Below are positions 17,726-26,890 of a stretch of 34,211 nucleotides of DNA, piece by piece. Within the stretch, counting starts at the first letter, position 1; every line of letters begins with the position of its first letter. The DNA lies in NCBI GenBank assembly GCA_002771035.1, contig PCUR01000001.1, positions 1 through 34,211 of the forward strand. Direction: 5' to 3'. The translations under genes were made by a program, and so were the position numbers. This stretch comes from Candidatus Gracilibacteria bacterium CG12_big_fil_rev_8_21_14_0_65_38_15. GTDB taxonomy: Bacteria; Patescibacteriota; Gracilibacteria; BD1-5; UBA2023. The notes below the pieces were generated by a model. That model had not been told where the DNA came from and ran no database searches. It saw nothing but the letters and a program-made list of their open reading frames with translations.

Positions 17726-19492
17726 TTACACTTCATCCCTTACTTCAATCCCTAATACCTTCAAATCTGCATCGTCGATGACGCTTGGTGCATTCATCAT
17801 AACATCCTCGGCTTTTCCGGATTTCGGGAATGCATAGACTTCACGGATATTGTCCTCGTCTTTCAGAATCATAAGGAGTCGGTCGAATCCGAAGGCGAAT
17901 CCTCCGTGCGGAGGCACTCCGAATTGGAACGCGTTGTACATCGCTCCGAATTTATCCTTCACTTCCTCTTCTCCTTTTCCGACCATTTCAAAAGCTTTTA
18001 CAAGTGCTTTCAAATCGTGGTTCCGGATAGAACCAGAGAGAACTTCGTACCCATTACAAGCGAGGTCGTACTGCATACCATGAATTTCTGTCGGTTCTGG
18101 ATTATCGAACGCAGTTGCTCCGCCGTGAGGCATGGAGAATGGGTTGTGTTCGAAATCGAGAGTACCATCGTCTTTTCGTTCGAACATTGGAAAATCCGTT
18201 ACCCAAGCGAATGCAAGCTCCGATTTGTCAGCGAGATTATATTTATCTCGAAGAGCAACACGAACCGCTCCAAGTACTTTGGTCACGAGTGCATATTCCC
18301 CTGCTCCGAAGAAAATCATATCTCCCGCTTTTGGTTGAAGCTTCTCTTCGAGTGCTTTCATCTCCGCTTCAGAAAAGAACTTGAGAATTGGACTTCGAGG
18401 ACCTTCTGCTTCATATATTATATAGGCAAGCCCCTTCGCACCATTTGCTTGAGCTACGGTGGTAATCGCATCAATTTCTGATCGGCTCATAGCAACATTT
18501 TCGAGTTTCATCGCTTTCACCACTCCTCCCGTTGCAACCGCTCCTTGAAATACAGAGAATCCTGAGTTTCTGAAATCTTCCGTAAAATCTTCAAAATGAA
18601 GGTCAAATCGAACATCTGGTTTATCGCTTCCATAGAGATTTTTCGCTTCTTTATGTGTGAATCGGTAGATTTTATTTTCTCGGATATGTTTCTCTGGAGA
18701 AACACCCGCGATAAGGTCTTTTACAAATGATTCTGCTACCTGGAAAATATCTTCCTGCTCTACGAAACTCATTTCGCAGTCAATCTGGTAGAATTCACAA
18801 GAATGTCGATCCGCACGAGGATCCTCGTCACGAAAACATGGAGCAATTTGAAAATATTTATCGATTCCACCAACCATGAGGAGTTGTTTGTACTGTTGTG
18901 GTGCTTGAGGAAGCGCATAAAATTTCCCGTTATGAAGACGAGACGGGATAAGGAAATCTCGAGCTCCTTCTGGAGAACTCACGGTAAAAATAGGGGTCTG
19001 AACTTCGGTGAATCCCTGAGTCGTAAACCAGTTTCGAGTGAAGTGGTTCATAATCGCACGGAATTTTATGTTTTCCAGAACCTTTGTTCGACGAATATCG
19101 AGGTATCGGTGTTTAAAACGGATTTCTTCATTGGCAGTCGTATGGTCAGAAATCTCGAACGGAGGAGTTTTGGATTCTGCGAGAATCTCAGCGTTAAGCG
19201 TGATGATTTCGATTTCTCCGGTCACGAGAGCAGGATTCGTCTGTCCATCTGGACGGTGACGAACTTTCCCAGTGAGTTTCACGACGTATTCGCTTCGGAA
19301 CGTATCGGCTACTTTCCAAGCGGATTCATTATCCTGCGGGTCGAATACCATCTGAGTGATTCCATATCGGTCGCGAAGATCGATAAATATGATTCCTCCG
19401 TGATCACGGCGGTTCGCTACCCATCCAGAGAGCGTAACTTCTTGTCCAATATGTGCAGCGGTAAGTTCTCCGCAAGTATGTGTTCGGTGCAT
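17726..19492 (-). CDS. aspS: Aspartate-tRNA ligase, bacterial type, 588 aa
   Basis: Class II aaRS with an N-terminal OB-fold anticodon domain (LSGWVANRRDHGGIIFIDLRD), motif 2 (FQIAPCFRDEDPRADR), the bacterial GAD insertion domain (about residues 290-410) and motif 3 (GFAFGFDRLLMIL). Full length for the bacterial type. No UGA codon is used. Whether it is strictly Asp-specific or also charges tRNA-Asn cannot be decided here; no asnS or gatCAB is in the window. It lies downstream of the HD-domain gene on the same strand, about 100 bases away, and could share that gene's structured leader. Confidence 0.97.
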   Translation of the reverse strand: MHRTHTCGELTAAHIGQEVTLSGWVANRRDHGGIIFIDLRDRYGITQMVFDPQDNESAWKVADTFRSEYVVKLTGKVRHRPDGQTNPALVTGEIEIITLNAEILAESKTPPFEISDHTTANEEIRFKHRYLDIRRTKVLENIKFRAIMNHFTRNWFTTQGFTEVQTPIFTVSSPEGARDFLIPSRLHNGKFYALPQAPQQYKQLLMVGGIDKYFQIAPCFRDEDPRADRHSCEFYQIDCEMSFVEQEDIFQVAESFVKDLIAGVSPEKHIRENKIYRFTHKEAKNLYGSDKPDVRFDLHFEDFTEDFRNSGFSVFQGAVATGGVVKAMKLENVAMSRSEIDAITTVAQANGAKGLAYIIYEAEGPRSPILKFFSEAEMKALEEKLQPKAGDMIFFGAGEYALVTKVLGAVRVALRDKYNLADKSELAFAWVTDFPMFERKDDGTLDFEHNPFSMPHGGATAFDNPEPTEIHGMQYDLACNGYEVLSGSIRNHDLKALVKAFEMVGKGEEEVKDKFGAMYNAFQFGVPPHGGFAFGFDRLLMILKDEDNIREVYAFPKSGKAEDVMMNAPSVIDDADLKVLGIEVRDEV

Positions 19493-19552
19493 AATAGTTG
19501 TTAGTTAAAAATTATTAGTTTGATTGATTTGTCATCCTGACATTTTTCCGTC

Positions 19553-19573
19553 ATTCTGAACTCGTTTCAGAAT
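19553..19573. repeat. Small intergenic palindrome (ATTCTGAA-ctcgt-TTCAGAAT)
   Basis: An 8-bp perfect stem with a 5-base loop in the gap between the HD gene and aspS. A TGTCA-tcc-TGACA mini-hairpin sits just to its left. Palindromes of the form GTCATTCTGAACT...TTCAGAATC are common intergenic repeats in several bacterial groups. It may be a REP-like element or a weak processing site; there is no clear T-run. Confidence 0.6.
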
Positions 19574-19592
19574 CTTTCTTTTTGTTTAAAAT

Positions 19593-20246
19593 CTAGATTT
19601 CTCATTTCACTTCCTCGTTGAGTCGATGGAAGAATATCTCCATAAAATCGTGTCTTTCCTGTGCCAGACGTTTTCATTCGGCTGTATATACTTTGTCTTT
19701 TATCTTCTGGAGTTTCACGGTATATTCGCGATATGCCGTGTCTTCTTTGGTATATTCGGCATTGGGATCCAGATTGGGATTCGGGTCGTGAAGTTTGGCG
19801 TGATGTTCTCCAGCAAACAGGAATGCCCGACCGATTCCGACAGCGCCGATGCCATCGAGTTTATCGGCATCGAACAAGACTTTCGCCTCGAGCGTTTCCG
19901 GGAAATTATTTCAACGGAAACGATGTGTTCCAATACAGTGAATAATTTTCTGGATTTTGTCGTCTGGTACTTCAAATGATTGTAGAATCTTTTCTGCCAT
20001 ATTTGCACCGAGTTCAGCATGACATACTTTTCATTTACTCTTGTCCTGTGCACTACGTCCGATGTCGTGAAGTATAGTCGCTATCTCGACTATTTCTATA
20101 TCGGCTCACTCCAATTTTGCTATATGTCGTGCCAATGTTAGAACTCTCTGTGTATGTTCCCAGTCGTGACTTCCATCAGTATGTTCAAAGACATCCTTGG
20201 TATATTCAAGGAGTTTTGCAAACAAGGGCGTTGAAACTTTGGGCAT
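19593..20246 (-). CDS. HD-domain phosphohydrolase, 217 aa
   Basis: Metal-dependent HD hydrolase of the COG1418 kind. The first histidine motif is SHDWEHTQRVLTLA, the HD motif is ATILHDIGR, then CHAELGA and IGTHRFRG, and a later LFDADKLDGIGAVGIGRA segment conserved in this group. Several UGA-Gly codons are needed (after AKLE at 20106-20108, KGKVCHAEL, RGNNFPETL, 19674-19676, and near the end); the stop is TAG at 19593-19595. I chose the ATG at 20244-20246; a GTG at 20307-20309 is in frame but lies in the structured leader. The substrate is unknown. Confidence 0.85.
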
Positions 20247-20432
20247 ATAAAAAACACGAGGAAATAAAGTTTCTTCGTGCTTCGGTTCGATATAATCGAA
20301 AGGTGCCACCGAGGCTGTACTTGATTTACTCTATGACGGGAGTTCCCGTGAGGTTCTACTTTCCGCCTAAGCGGATTTCTTCCTCCAGCATCGCAGGTGT
20401 TGGCTGCTCAATCGCTTTTGATGGAAACTATA
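20247..20432 (-). promoter_or_regulatory. Structured leader, T-box-like (UGGCACC) with intrinsic terminator
   Basis: About 185 bases before the HD gene contain several hairpins: CCGC-ttag-GCGG, ACGGG-aact-CCCGT, and a final terminator-like stem (20255-20279, one mismatch) followed by six T, ending at the start codon. Between them is CGGUGGCACC, containing UGGNACC, the core of the T-box bulge that binds the tRNA acceptor end. UGGC would pair with GCCA, as in tRNAs with discriminator G such as Asp or Asn, and aspS lies two genes downstream. I could not assign a specifier loop or stem I with confidence. A different, undescribed attenuator is equally possible. TTGACT and TATAGT (20427-20457) have a poor 19-base spacing. 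Confidence 0.4.
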
Positions 20433-20480
20433 GTATGAAAATACTCTTAAAAGTCAAACGAATTGCTTACGATACTATAA

Positions 20481-21503
20481 TTAAAACTGTTTCAAAAACG
20501 CAATATTCGGATTCTGAAAATACCGCATATCGGGTATTCCATAATTAATCATAACGAGACGATTCAGTCCGAATCCGAAGGCAAATCCGGTGTATTCGTC
20601 TGGATTAATTCCTCCTTCTCGAAGGACATTCGGATGAATAAGTCCCGCTCCCATAAATTCTATCCAACCAGATTTCTTACATATTTTACACCCAGTTCAG
20701 GAGCAGAATGGACAAGAGAAATCCACTTCTACTCCCGGTTCTACGAATGGGAAATACCCAGGACGCATACGGATGGAAACTTCTCGACCGAATATATCGG
20801 AAAGCATCGTTCGAAGTGTATATTTGAGGTTCGCAAGGGTAATATCTTTATCGATTACCATTCCTTCTACCTGGTAGAACGTATTTTCGTGTGTTGCATC
20901 GATATCCTCGTTTCGGAACACTCGTCCCGAGATAATCGCCTTTATTGGAGCTCCTTTAGATTTCATGATAATATTCTGCATACTGGAAGTCTGCGTCGCG
21001 AGAACATTCCCAGTTCCCTCAAGCCAGAATGTATCCTGCATATCACGAGCTGGATGGGTCTTCGGGATGTTGAGCGAGTCGAAATTCCAGTACTCAGTCG
21101 TTACTTCGTTCGATTCGTAAATGTCGAAACCCATACGTTTGAAACTGTCTTCGACCTTCATAAGCGTCCGAGTAATCGGGTGGAGATGGTTTCCGGTGTC
21201 TTCAGAAACCGGCAGAGTCACATCCTCGAATTCGTTCGCGAGCCGGTCGGCGATGAGTTGGTTCTTGATAACCGCAAGTTGTGTTTCAAAAGCAGAAGTA
21301 ATACGAATCTTACATTCGTTGATAGCTTTTCCGACGGTTTTCTTGTCCTCATCGGAGAGGTCTTTTACTCACTTCAAGAGTTCGGTCAAAGAACCATTCT
21401 TCCCGAGAATGGCGTTACGAAGGTCAATAAGCGAGGTTTCAGAAGTGAGAGCGGAGATTTGAACAAGAGAGTTTTGTTCGAGAGTTTGAAGAGTTTGGAG
21501 CAT
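20481..21503 (-). CDS. pheS: Phenylalanine-tRNA ligase alpha subunit, 340 aa
   Basis: Catalytic class II subunit of PheRS. It has an N-terminal coiled-coil region ([21 protein letters not shown]) and motif 1 ([19 protein letters not shown]). Motif 2 includes [22 protein letters not shown]. The [20 protein letters not shown] segment and motif 3 [14 protein letters not shown] follow. Two UGA codons are Gly, one at ELLKG and one at 20697-20699 in CSGTGC; the stop is TAA at 20481-20483. pheT is about 12 kb away on the same strand, so the usual pheST operon is split. Confidence 0.95.
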
Positions 21504-21533
21504 AAAACTTTAATATAGTAAAAACAAAAACTT

Positions 21534-21719
21534 GGAATCTCCTGAAAATGACGATTTTCTGTAAAACGGATTTTTAAGGGAAAAACTGCTTGAGTCAGAT
21601 GATAAACAGTTTATTTCTTGCTACCCGACGAGTTTTTTTCCCTTAAAAGCTTTTGGTACTTTTGACTACAAAAGTATATAATCCTTGAATACAAAGTTCG
21701 CGTTTCTCAGGAGATTTCC
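21534..21719. repeat. Nested inverted-repeat element between dnaN and pheS
   Basis: The outer arms GGAATCTCCTGA (21534-21545) and TCAGGAGATTTCC (21707-21719) are inverted. The inner arms TTTTAAGGGAAAAAC (21572-21586) and GTTTTTTTCCCTTAAAA (21632-21648) are also inverted. The element fills almost the whole 217-base gap and its right arm touches the dnaN stop codon. It could be a small non-autonomous element, or the inner arms a large terminator after dnaN on the minus strand. No ORF was found in it. Confidence 0.55.
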
Positions 21720-21720
21720 T

Positions 21721-22839
21721 TTATATCTTAAGTGGCATAATAATATGTCGGTACGTACTCTTTCCGTCGGTCTCAGGAACACCTTTTATCATAATCGGAG
21801 AAAGTGGAGTTTCGAAATCGATGCTCACGTAATCTTCTTTAATAACTCCGAGAACTTCGAGCATATAGACGGAATTGAGTCCGATCTGGGCATCTTCTCC
21901 TTCTACCGAGGCAACGACACGGATATTTCCGGCTCCGATTTCAGTATCTCCGGTGGAGATTTCGAGTCCGGATTCGCTTCGGAATGCGATGCGGGTATTG
22001 TAGTTATTCTCACGACTGATGAGATTCGCTCGTTTGAGAGCAATGATAAGGTCGTTTCGCATCACGACTCATTTTGTCGCATATCCTTTCGGAAAGAAGT
22101 TTGTGTAGTCTGGAAAATGTCCATTAAGTAGACGAGAGAAAACTTTGATAGTTCCGAATACGACAAGGAATTGATTGTCAGAAAGGAAAAGTTCTACGGG
22201 AACATTCTCTGGAAGAATCCGAGAAAGTTCCATGGCTGTTTTGGATGGGATAATGATTGCAGTAGAATCGGTGGATTGCAAAGAATTAAGAAGCACATAT
22301 TCCGAAAGTCGGAAACTGTCTGTTGAAGCGAATACTGCATTCTTGTCCCGAAGTGCGAGATATATTCCAGCAAGTGTGGGACGAATATTTCCTTCTGCGG
22401 TTGAGAAGAGCGTACGATCAATCGCTTTTTTCAAATCTCCAGAATTGATTCGAAAGGGTTGTTCCGCTTTGAATACGGGAATAAGTGGAAACTTCGATGC
22501 TTCGATTCCTTTTACCTTCGTCTCGGAAGATGGAGTCGTGAACTGGAGTGAACCTCCAGAAAGAAGCTCGATAGTCACTCGATCATCCTGTACAAGAGAG
22601 ATAAAAGAAGCAAGGAACTTAGCAGAAACTGTGAAATTCCCTTCAAGTTCTATATCTACCCCCGTGTCGACGATGTATTCCATCGCCATTTCGAGATTAT
22701 TTGCAGTAAGAACGATTTTCTTGTACTGTGCGGAGATGAGAATATTCTCCAGTATAGGTGTCATATTAGAAACGGTGCTTGCATGACTGACAACATCAAT
22801 TGCTTCTTTCAGAACCTTGGTATCGATAGTAAAACGCAT
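21721..22839 (-). CDS. dnaN: DNA polymerase III beta sliding clamp, 372 aa
   Basis: Three-domain processivity clamp. The start MRFTIDTKVLKEAIDVVSHA and motifs TPILENILI, FPLIPVF, HFPDYTNFFP and the C-terminal HIIMPLKI are typical of DnaN (the family ends in MPMRL-like). UGA at 22069-22071 is Gly in YATKGVVMRNDLI; this is the loop before the third domain, so the standard code would remove that whole domain. dnaA and recF are not beside it. The length is normal. Confidence 0.95.
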
Positions 22840-22985
22840 GAAAAAAGTGGTTAATTATGATGAAAATTCTCTTCATTGATTCCCTCGAGGATTTCACTCA
22901 AGAGAAATTAATAATTGTTTTATATCTATATTTCCCATACAGAGTACAAAAAACTCGGAAAAAATCAAATAGAAATATTTATTTT

Positions 22986-23013
22986 TTGTATTTTTTCAAA
23001 AAATCACTATAGT
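22986..23013 (+). promoter_or_regulatory. Candidate promoter for the NUDIX gene
   Basis: TTGTAT (22986-22991), a 16-base spacer and TATAGT (23008-23013), 35 bases before the ATG. It lies in the 209-base divergent gap with dnaN. I looked in that gap for DnaA boxes and saw none that I would call. Confidence 0.45.
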
Positions 23014-23048
23014 ACCCGGGATTTTAACTCCTTACCACCCTCTTGAGC

Positions 23049-23498
23049 ATGAATCGAATTTTCGAGAAAAGCTCCGGTGGAATCGTTTATAGAAAGCAAA
23101 AAGGCAAGATTGAAATACTCCTTCTCGAATGGGAAAATGCCAAACGAGAACGTGAATTCGTCATACCGAAGGGTCATATGGAAAACTCCGAAACAGCCAA
23201 AGATACCGCCATTCGTGAAATAGCCGAAGAAACCGGTTTGGCTGTCCAAGATCTTGAGATTATAAAATTTATGTCCAAGATTAATTATAGTTTCATAGCG
23301 ACATACAAAGAATGATGTCCAGTTATAGAAAAAGATGTCTATCTCTTTCTCGTGAAATACAACGGAACAAGTGAACCTATCCCTCAAAAAGAAGAACGAT
23401 TCCTCGGATTTCGATGGTTTAGCATCGAAGAACTGAAGACTGCAAATATTAAACCCGATATACATGGGTTTGTGAAGAAAAACTTGCAATATATGTAG
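23049..23498 (+). CDS. NUDIX hydrolase, 149 aa
   Basis: The NUDIX box GHMENSETAKDTAIREIAEE continues to TGL and satisfies GX5EX7REUXEEXGU. The N-terminal SSGGIVYRKQKGKIEILLLE is the usual first strand. UGA at 23313-23315 is Gly in YKEGCPVIEKDVYLFLV; the rest ends at TAG 23496-23498 and contains the expected ERFLGFRWFSIEEL. The ATG at 23049 is preferred over a TTG two codons earlier. The substrate could be a damaged nucleotide or a dinucleoside polyphosphate; the sequence does not decide. Confidence 0.92.
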
Positions 23499-23535
23499 AG
23501 AAATTTTTAGCTTTAAACTTTTAACTTTAAGCTCT

Positions 23536-24000
23536 ATGGACATAACTTCTCGAGATAATCAGATCGTTATAACTTCTGATAAAAAAGAAATTATTTTCTC
23601 AAATCCTACCTCTATTGTACTTGATGGTATGATAATCGATTTTCATGGTGAATACGAGAAATCCGGTTTTATGACAACTTTTCACGAAGTAGAAGGGAAA
23701 CCTCTTTTTAGTCTCCGTGTTGAAGGAAAAAATATCGCATATATTCCTACAGATGTGCTTGAAATTACTGAAAATGTCGTGGATTTCCTCGGAAATATCG
23801 ATATCCTCATAATTCCTGGAAACAAGAATTCGACAAAGATTTTTGAAAATCTCGAAGCACGAATGGTTGTTCCTTATGGTGAAGAAACTCCTCTTTTTCT
23901 TTCCTCTCTCGGACAAAATATCGAGATGGTGGACAAATACAAAACCAAAGAAACCGATTTTGAAGGAGAAGCAACGGTATTTGTACGAGTAGGAAATTAA
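23536..24000 (+). CDS. Metallo-beta-lactamase-fold-like protein, probably without metal site, 154 aa
   Basis: The pattern resembles small COG2220-type proteins: FHGEYEKSGF (family PGEYE-GV), EGKNIAYIPTD, LGNIDILIIPG, and ARMVVPYGEE (family KIVIPMHY). The histidines of the HxHxDH motif are absent, so it is likely non-catalytic or has lost the metals. It is 37 bases after the NUDIX gene, and an imperfect palindrome (about 23508-23533) occupies the gap. A terminator follows. No UGA codons. Confidence 0.6.
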   Translation: MDITSRDNQIVITSDKKEIIFSNPTSIVLDGMIIDFHGEYEKSGFMTTFHEVEGKPLFSLRVEGKNIAYIPTDVLEITENVVDFLGNIDILIIPGNKNSTKIFENLEARMVVPYGEETPLFLSSLGQNIEMVDKYKTKETDFEGEATVFVRVGN

Positions 24001-24015
24001 TAATTAATCACACTG

Positions 24016-24050
24016 AAAAAGAGAGAAATCAAATCGATTTCTCTCTTTTT
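24016..24050 (+). terminator. Terminator after the NUDIX and MBL-like pair
   Basis: A perfect 15-bp stem (24016-24030 and 24036-24050) with loop AAATC, ending in seven T on the plus strand. Confidence 0.93.
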
Positions 24051-24079
24051 TTATTTATCGAATAATCTTCGTCCAAATT

Positions 24080-24108
24080 TTGCTTTTACAGGAAAAATAT
24101 GTTACTAT
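24080..24108 (+). promoter_or_regulatory. Candidate promoter for the M23/SLH gene
   Basis: TTGCTT (24080-24085), a 17-base spacer and TACTAT (24103-24108), 33 bases before the ATG at 24142. Confidence 0.5.
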
Positions 24109-24141
24109 GAAAGAAATAGTTACAAATAAATATAAATATCT

Positions 24142-25776
24142 ATGCATATGCAAAAAAAACGATTTTCTGCACTCTCCGCAATCTGGGCCTGCAATCTCAT
24201 TCTTCTTCTCACTTATTCTCTTGGTGGACCAAGTCTTTCTTTTCTCAAATCTTCCATACTCGAATACAATAATATCAGTTCAGATCCTTTCGACGGAGCG
24301 GTTTCTCCTATCGCTTATATCCCTGATTGGTCAAAATCGGAAAATATTAACAAGGGGCGTTCCTTCGATAGTTTTGATATTTCCGACTTCATAGATATTC
24401 CTGAATATGATATCGAACTTCTTTCCGATAGTCTTCAGAAAACTACTGATGCTTCTATTCTCCGTTATACATATCCGGTTGTTTATATGGGAAGTTATCG
24501 TGGAAACTATACCGAGTACGATGGAAGTCATTGTGCAGTAGATATCCGAGCACCTATTTGAACTCCTGTAGTTTCTATCGCTAATGGAGTCGTAGTGAAA
24601 ATAAAAGATACCGAAACAGGAGATGGAAAATACGTAATCATCCGTCATGATAATATCGATGTAAACGGAACAAAAGAAACTCTTTATTCTGGATATGAAC
24701 ATCTTTCGGAGATATTCGCCGTTGAGGGAACGAAAATCAAACGTGGTGAATTACTCGGAAAAGTTGGAATGACAGGAATAACCACTACTCCGCACTTACA
24801 TTTTCAGATTGAAAAAACCACCTCACCATTTCATATGTATTGGCCGTATACTTTTAAAGATGCTGCCGATGCCGGACTCGATTTTTTCGGTGCCATCAAT
24901 GTCGGACTCGGAAAAGAAAATGCAATCCGCTATACCATTCATCCCATGGATTTCATAAAAAATCATCCGGTTCTTAATTCTGCACCTTTAGAAATAAGTA
25001 CTATTGATACAAATTCCCTTGGAGTAAAACAAGAACCGATTGTCGTATCTTCCCAGGTGGTTGCCGATACTACAACACCAAATACCAATGTCGTAGAAAC
25101 GGTTGTTCCAAAAATAGAAACTCCCGTTGTACAAGAAATCGTTGAACAACCTATGGTAGTTGAACAACCAACTCCTATTGTACAGGAAACCACTACAACA
25201 CCTTTTATCAATGCTCCGACTTTCATTTCTGACAATATTCATTTTTTCAGCGATATTCCTACAGATTCCACTTTCTATAATGCTACCAAGTATCTTAAGG
25301 AAACGGGTGTAGCAAACGGGTATACCGATGGAGGATTTCATCCGGCTGATAAAATTACCCGAAGTGAAACTATTCTCCTCTATGATCGACTCTTTAAAAA
25401 TGAAAATATCAGTACTGAAGTAAATCTTCCTTTTCTTGATATTCTTCCATCCGATGAAATTGCCTCGGCTCTTACGAGAGCCTTTACACAAGGAATCGTT
25501 GCAAAAAGTAATTATTTCCGTCCGAACGATTCTCTAACAAGAGCGGAAGCTATCACTCTTCTTGTTCGAACTTCTGGAGTACCGCTCGTAACTCTTAATT
25601 ACTCTCTCTTCAAGGACGTAAAAACAAGTAATTCTCATATGAGATATATCAATACTTTCGCAAAATATCTCGGAGTCACTGGTACGAACTTCGAACCAAA
25701 TACCGATATCACTCGCGGAGAACTCGCGAAGATACTCTATCTATTCAACCAAAAACAGCAAAAAGAGAGCAACTAG
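24142..25776 (+). CDS. M23 (LytM) peptidase with SLH domains, secreted, 544 aa
   Basis: An N-terminal hydrophobic segment (about 11-30) acts as signal or anchor. The M23 domain carries the metal-binding HxxxD in GSHCAVDIRAPIG and HLHFQIE. A Pro/Thr/Val/Glu-rich linker (about 300-365) leads to three SLH-like repeats (FFSDIPTDSTFYNATKYL with GVANGYTDGGFHP; FLDILPSDEIASALTRAF; LFKDVKTSNSHMRYINTF). UGA at 24562-24564 is Gly in APIGTPVVSIANG, the conserved strand following the HxxxD motif. It probably cuts peptidoglycan cross-links while held at the surface by SLH, as the SLH/PKD protein may be. A second ATG two codons later is possible. Confidence 0.92.
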
Positions 25777-25788
25777 CTCTCTTTTTTT
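25760..25788 (+). terminator. Terminator overlapping the M23/SLH stop codon
   Basis: An 11-bp perfect stem (25760-25770 and 25776-25786) with loop AACTA followed by T residues. The TAG stop lies across the loop and stem. Confidence 0.9.
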
Positions 25789-25842
25789 ATGTTCGTTATT
25801 TTAGGTAAATCAAGATTCTCCGAAAATATGAAAGAACGATAA

Positions 25843-25925
25843 TATTCGTGCGAAAACTGCGTACCGGAGTGAGCTGTACGAAGTAGTACAGTGAACGAGG
25901 CACGTAAAGTTTAAACACGAAGATT
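25843..25925 (+). repeat. Dispersed palindromic repeat, copy C, abutting galU
   Basis: Same family as 7128-7253 and 32533-32664, in the opposite orientation. The core ACCGGAGTGAG is followed by CTGTAC-gaagta-GTACAG, then TGAACGAGG. In the frame matching copy A it encodes PEGAVRSS. It stops a few bases before the galU stop codon (25930-25932) and fills most of the gap after the M23/SLH gene. Confidence 0.7.
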
Positions 25926-25929
25926 GAAG

Positions 25930-26811
25930 TTATTTCATATTTTCCACGCGTGTTTTCATGAAGGAGAGAAGCTGAGGTCCTAGATCTTCTCGATCAAGCG
26001 CATAATCGATAGTCGCTTTGAGAAATCCGAATTTATCCCCGGTATCGTACCGATCTCCTTCGAGTTCCAGACCGTAAATATCTCTATCAGATACCATTGC
26101 GGCGAAAGCATCAGCGAGACGGAGTTCTCCATCTTTACTCGCAGTTCCACGAGAATGTTCGATATAATCGAAAACTTCTGGGGTAATAATGTATTTTCCG
26201 ATAACTCCGAGTCTGGAAGTAGTCTCTGTCGCTTTTGGTTTTTCGAGGAATTTATCTACCAAATGAATACGGTGTTCCGAAGAGCTGGATTCGACAATAC
26301 CATAAGATGATACTCTTTTATCAGATACCTTTTCCAGAGCAATAATAGGAGTCTGTTTACGGGAAAATGCTTCGATGAGCTGAGTTGCCCCTCATTTTTC
26401 CCCTTTTATAAGGTCGTCTCCGAAGAGCACGAGACAAGGTTCATTTCCGATAAACGGTCGAGCTCGAAGAATTGCATCTCCATCCCCTCGTGGGATTGGT
26501 TGTCGAACATAGGCAATGCGTGCAAGATTTGGAATATTCTCAACTGCTGCGAGAAGATCATGTTTTTTCTTCTCAACGAGCGTATGTTCCAATTCAAACG
26601 AAGTATCGAAATGATCTTCGATCGAGTGTTTTCCTCGTCCAGTAACGATAACGATATCGGTAATACCGGCTGCAACTGCTTCTTCTACGAGGTACTGGAG
26701 AACTGGTTTATCTACAATCGGAAGCATTTCCTTCGGCATAGCTTTAGTTGCTGGGAGAAAACGAGTTCCATACCCAGCTGCTGCGATAATACATTTACGA
26801 ATCTGTTGCAT
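25930..26811 (-). CDS. galU: UTP-glucose-1-phosphate uridylyltransferase, 293 aa
   Basis: Makes UDP-glucose from UTP and glucose-1-phosphate for surface glycans. The nucleotidyltransferase motif is [22 protein letters not shown], here split only for length: [11 protein letters not shown] then [42 protein letters not shown] and [14 protein letters not shown] follow as in GalU. UGA at 26392-26394 is Gly in [13 protein letters not shown]. The length is typical. The stop TAA at 25930-25932 is next to repeat copy C. Confidence 0.95.
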
Positions 26812-26890
26812 AATGAAAGATGAAAAATATGATGCGGATAAATATAGTGAAAAAGAATATTAATGCAAGGAATTCGGAGGAAAAATATTT

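Noticed and set aside
20281-20310. GGTTCGA-like T-loop suggesting a tRNA
   Set aside because: No acceptor, D or anticodon stem could be built around it.
20300-20440. SRP RNA, RNase P RNA or a classical riboswitch in the leader
   Set aside because: AGCAGCC and GGAAAG-like pieces are present but the order and partner motifs of those RNAs are missing.
20117-21518. Plus-strand ORFs across the HD, leader and pheS region
   Set aside because: They lie over clear minus-strand genes; the translations are low in family-like content.
22840-23048. Replication origin beside dnaN
   Set aside because: No dnaA gene and no convincing DnaA boxes; only a promoter-like sequence was seen.
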